NCBI GenBank assembly: GCA_017506865.1 | Contig: JAFCMP010000525.1 | Location: forward strand, 186,001 to 250,000 | DNA: 64,000 nt | Reading direction: 5' to 3' | Source: Tribonema minus | Taxonomy: Eukaryota; Sar; Xanthophyceae; Tribonematales; Tribonemataceae | Shown: in pieces, positions 33,322 to 44,638 of the stretch | Layout: each line of letters begins with the position of its first letter | Numbering within the stretch: position 1 is the first letter of the stretch | The notes under the pieces: generated by a model | Told to the model about the DNA's origin: nothing | Databases searched by the model: none | The model's input: only the letters and a program-made list of their open reading frames with translations | Program-made: the position numbers and the translations under genes

Positions 33322-36300
33322 ATGGCGTCCCTTTTTAATGCGAAGTGCCCTGCGCACACCGCCGCGCTGGTGTTGTGCGCCGCTGGAGCTGCCGTGCTCA
33401 TGATCAGGGGAGCGGAGGTAAGCGAAAACATACCTGAAACCATGATCAAATCTTGGAAGTGTGGCAGTTCGCGTTCCAGGCGACCGGCTGCATTGCAGTC
33501 GCTGTTGCCTGCTGAGCGTTACTCATTCCTTAAGCAAGATCTGGTCAAAGTTCATACAGCTTATCTCTCATATTCAAAGTGTACTCATCGTCAGTGTAGG
33601 TCAGCCAGCAATCCTTGTCGCACTGTGTGTGTCGGCCGTGCGATGAAACTGATTCTGTCGTCTGAGCTTACCGTTGCCTTGCATTGGAACAATGCATATG
33701 GCAGCCTGTCATACATAAGCACATGCTAGTCATGAATCTGTCGAAGTCGCCAGCTTTGACGCGTCAACTCTCGATTCGGAAAACATCAGCTCCCTTACAA
33801 CCTGTGCAGCTTGTGCTGGTTGAGTCCACCAACAGGAACCTGAGAAGTGAATATGCACTGTTGCGACGCAACTGATCCTGATAACTTAATGCTGTCACTC
33901 TTTTGAATGCAATTGTCGCGCACATTCGCCACCTGAGCTACTGTATGAAGCCACCGAAGCCACTGTTGTCCTGCACCTGTGCATTTATTACCTGCATTCA
34001 AGCCGCAAGCGCAGCAGTAGTGTCATGCATGCCAGGAGCGGCAATTGAGCAAGGAGTGCAGCAATTTCTCCTTACAGTTTTGCTCTACAAAAATTGTCAA
34101 GAGGCACCCTCAGCGCATGTAACGTTTGTGAGTGCGTTGCTGACTACATGTTGGCAACGCGCGAGATGCCACTGCCGTTAGAAGCCACCAGTACAGCATC
34201 TACTGATGCATCACGTGACTATCATGAAAGGTGACGGTCAAACATGATTACCATGATTACCACAAGCCCAAGCCGAAGCCGTGACAGTCACAGAACTCTG
34301 GCTCTCTCACCCGCCACTGACTGCTTGCTGATCATGGCAGTCCCTCGGATACTTCAAGCATGATTTGAAATTGACCATTGCATCACTTGTTGGGCTTTAT
34401 TTGCGCAGGCAATAATGGCGGATGGGCTGTCGCGGAAAAGACACAGGAAGGTCCCGGAGGCGCTGACACAGCGGCTGGGGGGCGTGGAGGCGGGGCTGGC
34501 GGAGCGCATGGAGGTGCGCATTCACGTTCATGAACATGATTCATTCATGAGTCGGGAGGGCTCATGAATCAAAGATCCTCCTTTTATGATCCATGCTGAC
34601 TGTGTATGTGGCTATGTAGAGCATCGTTCGTGATCTCGGTGGAGAATCGTTCATGAACATGGCTGACTGTGTATTTTTCTACCTAGCGAGTCGTGAAGTC
34701 ACCCACACCCTCTATTCATGGAACGTGGCTGACTGTGCAACACACACACATATTGCTACATTGAAAGTCGTCAATTCATTCATGAACATTCTTCATTCAT
34801 GAGCCCTCATTTCATGAACATTGCTGACTGTGTACGTTGCTACATAGAGCATCGTGCAGACAAGGCTGGCAGACCGCATGGGGGTGCGCACTCATTGATT
34901 GCCATGCTTTATTTCTGGACACTTTTAGTAACATGTCGCTAAGGTGCACGTGTGCAGGGCGAACTGAGCGCGTTCACTGTTCGCATTTGCGTCTATTCAC
35001 TGACTGATTAAATACGATCCCTTCATGAATGTGTTTGATGGTTGAGGCGTGGAGGCGGGGCTGGCAGCGTGCATGAAGGCGTGCATTTCGCAGGTGCATC
35101 GCACAAGGGCCCACCAAAAAAGCTGTGATTGGTAGACCGTTTCTGTAAGTTGAATTTAACTGCACGACACCTGAGCGTTAGTCGGGCGCGGGAAACGAGC
35201 GGTGGTGGTTATTTGTTCATTCAAGGGAGACTCTCATACTCAAACAGTAGAGAATCTGAAGGGCGGCGCCCATGCAGCCGCACAGGTTTCGCAATGGTCT
35301 GTCGTACTCCCTTCAAAGTACCTTGTTGGCAATACTTGCTGGCTTGCTCAGCCTCGGACAACACACTGCGCTGGCCGGATGCCACCCAAACCCCAACGCG
35401 CGAGTGGCGCATCAGTCAAGTGCACACATGCACACGTATACACGTACAAACCACAAAAACAAACTTCAACTCTCCAATGTGTGACAAAAGCTCAACTCGT
35501 GGTCAGGATGCGAGGAGTAGCCGTAGGTCTACATCCTAACCCGAACTCTCACCCTACGCGCGGAGAGCAGGCTTCCGGTCAGGAGCAGCACCATAAGCAC
35601 CACGCACGTGCAGCCGCCTGCTGAGCGCTGCTGCGCCAGACAACAGCCCAGACAGATGTGGCACAGCCACACGCAGCGCGCACAACTGCAGCTGAGGTCA
35701 GCGATTGCGCGGCCCTCGCCGACACTACTTAGTTCAGCAATGCTGCGGCGCTCGCAGACGCAGCGACGAGCCCAATGCCTCTGTGAGCCGCATGCGCAGC
35801 CACGACTCGGCGCGGAGCGGCCTCCAGCAAGCGTGGGTGAGCCACAGCACGGCTTGTGCCTGCGCTCTACGGCCGTTGCAGACCGTCGTGGCAGCACGCG
35901 CTTGCGGCGCCTGCCGCCTGCGATTGCGCTGCCTACGGGTCCTTGCGGCGCGCGCCAACGGCTGTACCCCTGTGTACTCTGGCGCACCTGCGTCTCGCTC
36001 TGAAGTACACCGCTGTACACCGGTGTACTCGCAGCGGTCACCGAGACAGCGAGCGCCTGCGGAATGCACCCGCCCTGTCTGCGCTCGCGCTATTGCGACC
36101 GTCTCGGGGCGCTCTGCACGCTGCGTCAGAGCTGCAGCGGCTGCCTCGCTCCGCCTCTCTGCAATGGCGCGCAGCGGAGCGCGTGCAAGCCCGCGCATGT
36201 CATATTCGAATTGGTTACGGCAGTTGCCGCGACGTCGCTGACACCTCGTGTACAGAACTTGAGCAGAGCCAGTTGCAGTGCCTTGTCACAAAACGCATTT

Positions 36301-36643
36301 AGTTGTGTGCCCCCTGCGCTGCAGTCATGAAGTGCTCCACTACGGCCAAAGAGCCGCCAATGGCCACATACATGTGCAGAGCTGTTGTCGAGCACCTGAT
36401 GCGGCAACACACGCGCAGCGCGTGTACGCTCGCGCGCGTCATGATCGCCAGGGGGCTTGTGTCTGGGGGGGACCGCGGCTGGTAAGGGTTAGGGTTAGGG
36501 TCCTCAGCTGCGCCGCGCTGCGCCGCAGCTGCAACGTGGACAGCAGCGAGTACTACCACACGGCTGCCCTGGCGCGCCTGTTGGCTGGTGTCGACGCATT
36601 TCCTGATGCCCGCCGCAACCGAGCAAGGACACGCCCTCTGTGA
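33322..36643 (+). CDS. Small hypothetical protein, N-terminal membrane segment
   Basis: Proposed exons: 33322-33417 (MASLFNAKCPAHTAAL then ALVLCAAGAAVLMIRG, a membrane or signal-anchor segment), 34409-34513 (AIMADGLSRKRHRKV to AGLAERME), 36303-36481 (VMKCSTTAKEPPM to MIARGLVSGGDRG) and 36529-36643 (CNVDSSEYYHTAAL to NRARTRPL, stop). All junctions keep phase; the last intron is only 47 nt. No family recognised. Alternative: the first two exons could instead be the N-terminus of the downstream IMPase gene, since both end in phase 0 and would also fit its exon at 36941. The acceptor at 36301-36302 is weak. Confidence 0.35.
34514..35090 (+). repeat. Tandem intron repeats with decayed exon copies
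   Basis: A unit around TTCATGAACATGGCTGACTGTGTA..TGCTACATAGAGCATCG recurs about four to five times (34590, 34650, 34720, 34815). Decayed copies of the preceding exon end (GGCTGGCGGAGCGCATGGAGGTGCGCA) occur at about 34866-34900 and 35045-35095. Confidence 0.65.
36482..36528 (+). other. 47-nt intron starting with telomere-type repeats
   Basis: GTAAGGGTTAGGGTTAGGG begins the intron, and CGCCGCAG ends it. Splicing joins a split TG|C codon and gives GGDRGCCNVDSSEYY. The telomere-like sequence supplies the 5' splice site context (GTAAGG). Confidence 0.5.
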
Positions 36644-36704
36644 ACAGAGGCAACCTTCTGTGCTCAAACTTCAAGAGTGACGTTCATTGCGCTTGCGCAG
36701 ATAG

Positions 36705-39700
36705 ATGCTCCCGCATATGAACCTCAAGGGCGCGATTACCCCCAAGCAGTCTTCAGTAGGCCCCTTATCGGCTGCGGCGGCGGCAATCCATTCTAAATCG
36801 TGCTATCTACCACTGCAAGTAAACGTTTTTTCCAAGTGCTCCACTCGTATTGTGCGTGTCCAGTGGCAATGGCTGCGCAAGGGTGCTGCCATGCATGAAG
36901 TTTGATGAACCTTAAGTGTGACGCTCGCCGATGCGCGCAGACGGCGACGGAGCTGGCGCTTGCCGCAGGCGAGGCCATCAAGCTGGTCATAGACCAGGCC
37001 AAGGACATTGAGAACAAGGGCGCCAACGACCTTGTTACCGCCACTGACAAGGTGAGGTCTGCTGCTCTGCTTAAATGCGTTTGTTCAGGGTTTGCACGTA
37101 TAACTTACAGTAATACTCATGTATAACTTGAGAACCAGACCTCATCGCCGCCACCGATAAGTGAGAAACGCGTTGTGTTGTTTTGGGTATGTATGTATTA
37201 CTTGAGAACAAGGGCGCCAACGAACTTGTAACCGCCACTGACAAGGTGAGGTCCGCTGCCAGGGTGAAATGACTCACATGAGAATCAAATGACGCATGAG
37301 TGCACGCGGCTGCGAGACGCGGTGTTCAGGGTTGGTGCGCATTACTTGACACCGACCTCGTCGCCGCCACTGAAAAGGCGAGGTGGCTGACTTGCTGGTC
37401 GCTGACGTGTGGGGGGTGGTGATGCTCAGTTGGTCAGGACATTGCAACGGTTATTTGATGCGATGTTCGTGAAGTGCAACGGTTGTTTGAAGGGGGGTGG
37501 CGATGCTCAGTTGGTAAAAAAAAGGACATCGCAATGGTTATCTGATGCGATGCCGTGAAGTGCTCTGCAGTTCGGCCAAGTCCGAAGGCTCCACTTCTGC
37601 TCGCGTCGCAGCTACTTAGACGATCGGGAGCCTGTATGCATGTCATGTGACATTGCGCTGCGGAGCGGCACGGCGCCATGGCAGCATCACGCAGGCAACG
37701 CCCTGCTCTAGCATCAGAGTTAGGGTTAGGGTTCGTCTGTGTTCTTGTGCCTGAAGCGGAAGCTTTTGTGTATGACCTCACTTCCCTCCCCCCTCCCCCC
37801 TGGCCAGGCCAATGAGGAGCTGATCTTCCAGGGCCTGCGGCGCGCGTTCCCCGGCGACGAGTTCATTGGCGAGGAGAGCAGCGCGGCGGCGGGCGAGATC
37901 GCCGCGCTCACGGCCGCACCCACATGGATTGTTGACCCTGTTGACGTGAGTGACCTCATTCATGTCCAAACTGTACACTTTCTATATATACTTTGAAGTA
38001 TATATACATGTATACACTTCTTCGAAGTATGAATTGTGGATATTTTTTCTGGCGGAGGAAGTTGTAGTACTGTGGCGGGCGAGATCACCGCGGTCACGGC
38101 CGCACCCACATGGATTGTGGACCCGGTGGATGTGAGCGACTGCCGCGCAACTCAATCTCACCTCCCATGCATGGAGTTGAAGAACGTGCCGTGCGCCCCT
38201 CTTTAGTGCATTGCCGCTGCTCGATTCGTCGTCAAGGACAAACATCAAGTGTGCATCAGTACTCGCGGCACTGGGGCTGACACCGGGGCGGCCAATCCTG
38301 CGGGCGGCCGTGAATATTCCGCGGTGTGGCTGTGGTGTGATGCAAATCTGAGGGAGCCACTGCGTGGTGTAGACACTTCAGCTCTTAGTGATCCGCCCTG
38401 TCTGCGGCCGCAGTGGCTCACGGCGGCCGCTTGTGCTCCTCGCAACACCAACCCTGATGCCTCAACAAGTTTTGTGATGTATGGCAACACACTGTACTTC
38501 TTTAAGATGAACATTACGTGACGCGATTGCTTCAGGCTGAGTCTGAATATGAGTCTTCTCAATGCTGGGCGCTGCCATTGTGCGTGCGCTGACGCGGCAG
38601 CAGCGCCTCGCATGAGCAGCCTGCTCATCGCTCACGGCGGCCGCTTGTGCCAACGCCAGCCCTGATGCCTTGGCAAGTTTTTTGATGTATGGCAACACAC
38701 CGGGAGCGCGTCCGGCGTTGTGTACAGCCGCTTTGCTTTAACGGCTACAAGAGACACCAAGCACCCGCATCACGTCATGCCGCAATGTACTGCTTTCAGA
38801 CAAATATCACGCCACGCAGTCGCTTCGGGCTGAGTCTTCTGAGTCTTCCAAATGCTGAGCGCTACCACGTGCGTGAATGTGTGCACTGACGCGGCACCAG
38901 CGCCTCGCAGCCTGCTCATCGCATCCGCCCGGGCGTGCGCTCACGAGCTGTATCACATGCTGTCAATCCTACAAAGCCCAAGTACTTCAAGCGGTGAAGT
39001 AAGGAAAGGTGTCGCCGTCAGCGCGCCCAGCAGGGCATGGCCGCCTTTGGAAACACGTGAGCATTGCCAACATTCTTACAGCTCATGTCGACATGTCTGG
39101 CACCGGTGGCATGGACGCCTCCCAAATCCCACTGGCGCTGCTAGTGCACAAGTGACTCCAGTTGTGGTGACGCACATAACACAACGTCCAAGAAGTGGAA
39201 GACATCGGTCGTCTTTTGCAACTACTTGTGATGCAGGGCGGGCCACCAGCTTCAAGCTGTCACCTACACTCCTGCACGAGCTCCTCTCTTGAGCTTTTCT
39301 TTGTCGAGCCAGATCATTCAGCATCTGAGAAAATGCTGTCTGCTACAGTGTTATCGACGCCAACAATCGCTTACAGAACCACCCTCTGCAACCGCTGCGC
39401 TGCCGCAGGGCACAACGAACTTTGTCCACGGCTTCCCCATGACGTGCGTCAGCATTGGGTTCGCGCGTGGCGGCCGCGTGGACCTTGGCGTTATCTACAA
39501 TCCCTGCAGCGGCGAGATGTACCAGGTAGGTATCATACATCATACTTTTTTCTTAAAAAGAGCCTGTTTTGCTGGGGGAAGAGGGGAGGGGGGGGGGGGG
39601 GGGGGTCGTGGAACTCGACGGCACTTGTATGTATTGGCTGGGGGAAGTGGGGGGGGAGGGGGGAGGGGGGGTCTTCGTGGACTTCAGTGGCATCAACAAC

Positions 39701-41928
39701 CCATGCAGCGGCGAGATGCACCAGGTGTGTATCAGATGTTGCACTTGAAGCACTTCAATCTACTTTGCTGAGCAAAAGGGGGGGGATTTTTTGTGGATCG
39801 CGGCGTCATATACAACCCCTGCAGCGGCGAAATACGCCAGGTGGGTATCATGTATCATACTTGAAAAAAATTCCATGTGCTGGGTGAAGAGGGAAGGGGG
39901 GGGGGGGGGGGGGTCGTGGACCTCGGCGGTACTTAAAAATCTAATTTGCTGGGGGAAGAGGGGTGTTCGTGCACCTCGACGTCATTGACAACCCATGCAG
40001 CAGCGAGATGTACCAGGTGGGTCATACGTTATACTTAAAGTTATGTTGCTTGGGGGAGGAGGGGACGGGGGGGCATGAGAATTTCAGAAGCACATGCGCT
40101 TCACATGGTTGCGGAGCATGTGGGCGCCACCCACAATCCGTGCAGTGGCGAGATGCATCAGGTGGCTATCAGAAACCGTACATGTTGCTGGGAGGGGTCT
40201 CATACACCAAAATTATATTCTGTCAGGGGTGGGAGGGCACGAGCATTGCAGGAGTACACTCATTGCCTTTCGTTTTTTTTTGACACCACGAACGACCCGC
40301 GCAGGCAGTGGCGCCATGTACCAGGGGGCAGCGGCACGATAGTTTCAAGAGTACACGCTTTCAAATTACGCACTTGAAGTGTATGTTCACTTGTTGCGTT
40401 TGGCCGCGCCGGTGTGGCGTGGAAGGGGCGTCGGCGCTGCGTGCGTGTCGTGCAGCCAAGGGCGAGGGTATGTAAGGGTATAGGGTTCAGGGTGTGTAAG
40501 CACTAGGCTGCGCACAGCGTGCGGGTCACTGCGATACTATGTATGCGCGACACGAGCCGTGGTTGGACGTGCACTTCTCCAACCGCCCCGCCGGTCAGGT
40601 GGCGGGCCCCCCCATCAGTGCCTCGGGGGACGTCAGTGCTGTCAATGGCCTGCTCGTAAAGTTGCCAGGGAATGGCTCAAAATGCTTCCAATCACGGATT
40701 GAAATTGCTTACAGGCTGTTGTCTAGGGCACCCGAAATGGTTTACTAGTCAGCTGGAGGCTCGTGAACACTTAGCAGGGCAGCCCCCCCTTCCGGGCGGG
40801 GCAATGTCACCACTCGAGGCACTCATGTTTGCATTGTTGCTCTGAACAGGCAATACGGGGGCACGGCGCGTGGCTGAACGGCAAGCGCATACGTGCATCG
40901 GGGTCAACGACTCTGGCGGGCAGCTTGGTCATCACGTGAGTGCTGGTGTATGCGTGTATGTACTTGCAAGAATGTAAGTGTGCGTATGTGCGCATCGCCA
41001 CAGCGCTTGTGGACGTATGTGCGCTTTGCGACAGTGCTCAGCAAGTACGTGTAGCGCACATGTATGTATGCAGCATACATGTATATGCGCATTGCCACAG
41101 CGCTCAGCAAGCAGGTATTTGTGTATGTATGTATGCGTACATGTGCAAATGGCAACAGCGCTCAGCAAGCAGGTGTTTAGTGTATATATTATGCATACAT
41201 GTATGTACTGCGGCAGTGCTCAGCAAGCAGCCGTCCGCCCGTCCACACGGAGGGTGCAGCTACACATGCGCTGTCAGTCTAGCAGAGAACCATCGCATCT
41301 GTACATTACATGGTACTTTTTCAAAGTGTGCAATGTGGCTCAGCAATGTAGCGGCACATAAATTTGTGTAGAAGTATTTAGCAGCAATCGGTGTATGACC
41401 TAATCATGCATGTGTTGGTTCGATGGTCCCATGTGCTCACTGTCACCGGGCATCGGTTGTGAATTGAGTGAGACCGCAGCAACTCTCATACTTGCAGTAC
41501 AGTGTATTGTGTCCTGCAGCGTGCGGCTCAAAATGGCAGTTCTTCATCTGACGCCAAAGCTTTTTGACGCATGTACCTGAATTTCATGCACCCGAGGACT
41601 GTGCGCGCAAACGCACTTGCGTTACGGTTGCTCCAGTGCACCAGCGCCGCAACTGGATCACGCAGACAGATGAGCGCTGCCCCACCGCTCCCCGTGCGCG
41701 CCTGCTTGGCAGGGACTACACATGTCAGCTGCAGACGATCGTATTTCGTTGTCTGGTGCACGTCCAGGCGCTGCGCAGTGCGCGCGCATCAGCGCAAAAC
41801 GCTCTTAGGGTCAGAGTTAGGGTTAGGGTTAGGATGCCCTGCTCGTCTCTCAGCATCCAAGCGTGCGCGCATGCGCATGCTGCATGGTCAGCACGCACCT
41901 GTAACCTCGCATGCGCCTTGTCTGACGC

Positions 41929-41959
<31 letters not shown>

Positions 41960-44638
41960 TGCGCGCCCCCCCCGCGCCCCGCAGCGAGTACGGATGTCAG
42001 CGCGAGGAAGCGGCGATGACGCGCATGATGGACTGCACGCGCGCCGTCCTGCGCAAGTGCCGCAATCTGCGACAGGTAGGGTTGTCTTTTTTTGAATGCG
42101 ATACTGAGGCAGGTGGTGGGGCTGTCCCATTGTGCAGGGTTGGGGTTTAAGTTAGGGTCAGGGTTGAAGTAAGGGGTAGCGACAATAGACTGCACGCGCG
42201 CCGTCCTGCGCAAAACGCCGCAATCTGCGACAGGAAGCCATTGACGTTTTGACAATGAAATTGAAGTACTCGTTATCTGAAGTGCGTGGCGAGGCTGGAC
42301 CGTTGTGTTATAATTAGAGTTGGGTTTTGAGGGTAGTTAGGCGTAGGGTTTTCAGGGTGTTGGCTGGTGATGACAAACTGCACACGGGCCCTCCTGTGCA
42401 CATGCCGCAACCTGCGACAGGTGGGGAACTGCTCTTATGCTGCAAAAGTACTGTAGCTCAACAAGCTACATTTTTCACATGTACTCTGACACTGTGCATG
42501 CGGGTTGGTACTGTAGCATGTCAGTAGATTAGTGCCGTGCCCTGCACGGGCCTGTCAACAGTCATTTGTGGCCATCAAAATATGCTTCGAATGTGCTCAC
42601 ATGCACACACATGCTGCCTGCATACATGACTGTTCAGGGTTTATTTCAATGTCCGATTTCAAATGCCCTGCACAGTTCGGCAGTGGGGCGTCGGTTTTTG
42701 CAATTGCCGCCTGCAATTATAACATATTAATACCACGATCTTATGAATCGTTTACATTGATCATCAGGCGCTCACTGGCGGGTGCATGCAAAACCCTGTT
42801 GCTCAACATAGCACTGTCGTTGCCCCGCACGCAGGTCGGCAGCGGGGCGTTAGATCTCGCGTTTGTCGCGTGCGGGCGGTTCGACGCCGTCTACTCCGGC
42901 GTTGCTGGCGAGGGCTGGAAGCCATGGGACTACGCTGCCGGCCTCGTCATGGCAGAAGAGGTGCCATTTCCTAAAAAATAGTAATAAATTCGATAATGCG
43001 TTGGTACCTAAGTCTGAGGGGGTTTGACAGAAGCTGCATGGCCTATGGTTGGAGTATGTCACTGTATATCATAGTACAAATAGTTTACTTCGGCGTTGCA
43101 GGCGAGGGCTGGAAGCCATGGGACTACGCCGCCGGCCTCGTCATGGCAGAAGAGGTGTGCTTTCTCAAAACTGGCAAAACTGGCAAGAAGTTGGTTTATC
43201 AAAATTGGCAAAACTGGCAAGAAGTTGGCAGTGGGCAGTCTGAGGGTACTAGTTTGTTTAGACGCCGCCTGCCTCATAATGGCGGAAGAGGTGTGATATC
43301 CTCAAAATCAGTACTAAATTCGATAAAGCGACGGTACCTGAGTCTAAGGGGGTTCGATAGAAGCTGCATGGCCTATGGTTGGAGTATGTTACTGTATAGA
43401 AGTACAATAGTGTGAATAGTTTACTCCGGCGTTGCAGGCGAGGGCTGGAAGCCATGGGACTTGTCGGAAATGAGGATCGCGGCAAGCACGATGCAGAGGA
43501 AGAGAAGCCGCGCGTTGCGTGTAGAGCGAGAGTGATATTCTGTGTAGGTCGCAAGCCTATAGAAGGAAAGGCGAGAAAGTGCCAAAGGAAAGTTCTGGAG
43601 AGACCAGAACATGTGCGATATACCCTGAACTGACGAGTCACTTGCTGTGCCCCCCGTGCTGTATAACTGTGACCAGTCATGACCTGCATGGCTAATAGTA
43701 CTGCAGACCTTATGAGAGGCTGCTATTCCGACAGGACTATGCCGCCGGCCTTGTCATGGCAGAAGAGGTGCCATTTCCTCCAAATCAGTAATAAATACGA
43801 TAAAGCAAGGGGGTTTGATAGAAGCTGCATGGCCTGTGGTTGGAGTGTGTTGTTGTATAATATACTTTGAATAGTTTACTCCGGCGTTGCAGGCGGGGGC
43901 TGGAAGCCATGGGACTATGCTGCAGGCCTCGTCATGACAGAAGAGGTGTGATTTTCTCAACATCAGCAATACATTCGATAAAGCGTCGTGACCTAAGCCC
44001 GAGGGGGTTCAACAGAAAATGCCTGGTCTCTTGTTGGGAGTTCAATGTTTCATGTAGTTGTAACAAGTTATTTTGATGATGCTACTGCTGAATGGTTAGA
44101 TCCCTTGTAGGTCCCTTGAACACCAAAGCGCAGCGCTGCAGGCTATGCTGTGAGTACTTTCTGCGGAGATGCAATCGGCAAATAGCCTGTGCATGGCAAA
44201 CAGCCCGGGTGTTTTGCCAGGCGCAGCTTGCCAGCGCGCATCTGTGCCAGCTTCAGCCCCCCCCTCTTGGCAAACGCGCCCTGCGCTGTAAACGACCCCT
44301 GGGTCTATGACATCAGAGCCCTCTGCCAGCCAAGACCTGGGGGTCGTTTACCCGGTACTTTACGGCACATGCGAGAGCGACTACAGTGGTGCCGCGCGTT
44401 CACCAAACGCCTGCGCACGCGAATTTTACACAGCATCACACAGTGCATCGCGCATGCCACTCTGCACTTACTTGGCTGACCCAAGGCGCGCGTGTGCTGC
44501 CATCGTGCGCAGGCTGGCGCCACGATGCTGAGCGTTGAGGGACAGCCGTTTGACCTGTTTGGTGACAGCGTGCTCTGCTGCGCGACGCGGGAGCTTGCAA
44601 TGGAGATTGCAGAGATCGTCAGAACCGCACAAGCATGA
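36705..44638 (+). CDS. Inositol monophosphatase family protein, 8 exons, 302 aa
   Basis: Hydrolyses phosphate from inositol monophosphate or a related small phosphomonoester; Mg2+ dependent. Exons in phase: 36705-36818 (start is tentative), 36941-37051, 37808-37945, 39409-39525, 40850-40935, 41985-42075, 42835-42960, 44513-44638. Motifs: KGANDLVTATDK in the N-terminal lobe; GEES (96-99); WIVDPVD|GTTNF (D118, D121; the motif is split by an intron); GAWLNGKRI; ITEYG; and KPWDYAAG (D251). These are the metal-binding residues of the family and all are present. Length matches the usual 260-300 residues. The N-terminal 38 residues (MLPHMNLKGAITPK) may be a targeting sequence or a wrong first exon. 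Introns are large and full of partial copies of the neighbouring exons. A second copy of the last exon lies at 52330. Confidence 0.85.
37131..37385 (+). repeat. Three partial copies of IMPase exon 2
   Basis: Copies of the exon end ..ENKGANDLVTATDK|GTGAGG at about 37131-37165 (decayed), 37203-37249 (ENKGANELVTATDK with intact donor GTGAGG) and 37346-37380 (decayed donor GCGAGG). All lie in the intron after 37051. Confidence 0.8.
37719..37733 (+). repeat. Interstitial telomere-type repeat
   Basis: GTTAGGGTTAGGGTT inside the intron between IMPase exons 2 and 3. Confidence 0.8.
38072..38137 (+). repeat. Partial copy of IMPase exon 3
   Basis: Encodes AGEITAVTAAPTWIVDPVD in frame, followed by an intact GTGAGC donor. 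It includes the catalytic VDPVD and would join DGTTNF in exon 4 in the same phase as the real exon. Confidence 0.8.
38414..38940 (+). repeat. Tandem repeat of about 217 bp in IMPase intron 3
   Basis: GCTCACGGCGGCCGCTTGTGC..CCCTGATGCC..TTTTGATGTATGGCAACACAC occurs at 38414-38495 and 38631-38700. The following GCTGAGTCT..GCAGCAGCGCCTCGCA..CCTGCTCATCGC part occurs at about 38534-38630 and 38829-38925, giving about 2.4 units. Confidence 0.65.
39665..40330 (+). repeat. Five partial copies of IMPase exon 4
   Basis: The exon end GVIYNPCSGEMYQ| recurs as SGINNPCSGEMHQ (to 39724), GVIYNPCSGEIRQ (to 39840), DVIDNPCSSEMYQ (to 40016), GATHNPCSGEMHQ (to 40161) and a fifth, indel-bearing copy around 40283-40330. 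The first four keep the frame and a GTGTGT/GTGGGT/GTGGGT/GTGGCT donor. G-rich intron segments separate them. Confidence 0.85.
40975..41232 (+). repeat. Tandem repeat of about 60 bp in IMPase intron 5
   Basis: Units contain GCCACAGCGCTCAGCAAGCAGGT followed by a TGTATGTATG-rich part; five imperfect copies. Confidence 0.7.
41805..41833 (+). repeat. Interstitial telomere-type repeat
   Basis: TTAGGGTCAGAG then TTAGGGTTAGGGTTAGG in the intron before IMPase exon 6. Confidence 0.8.
41928..41957 (+). repeat. 30-base C homopolymer upstream of acceptor
   Basis: Uninterrupted run of C ending 28 bases before the CAG acceptor of IMPase exon 6, so it may act as the polypyrimidine tract. Its length is uncertain for technical reasons. 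Confidence 0.7.
42136..42167 (+). repeat. Degenerate telomere-type repeat
   Basis: AGGGTTGGGGTTTAAGTTAGGGTCAGGGTT, with another degenerate block at about 42312-42350, both in IMPase intron 6 beside exon copies. Confidence 0.5.
42181..42425 (+). repeat. Two partial copies of IMPase exon 6
   Basis: About 42181-42231 copies DCTRAVLRKCRNLRQ but has a +1 base and a lost donor (CAGGAAG). About 42370-42420 reads MTNCTRALLCTCRNLRQ in frame with an intact GTGGGG donor. Confidence 0.8.
43078..43950 (+). repeat. Partial copies of IMPase exon 7
   Basis: AATAGTTTACTYCGGCGTTGCAGGCGAGG blocks at about 43080, 43423 and 43874. The first (43086-43154) and last (43876-43945) encode SGVAGEGWKPWDYAAGL-type sequence to the ..AEE|GTG donor with no stop. 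The middle one (43427-43460) breaks after KPWD. Further pieces lie at 43258-43291 and 43735-43768. Intron parts (GATAAAGCG..CTGCATGGCCTATGGTTGGAG) repeat with them. Confidence 0.85.
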
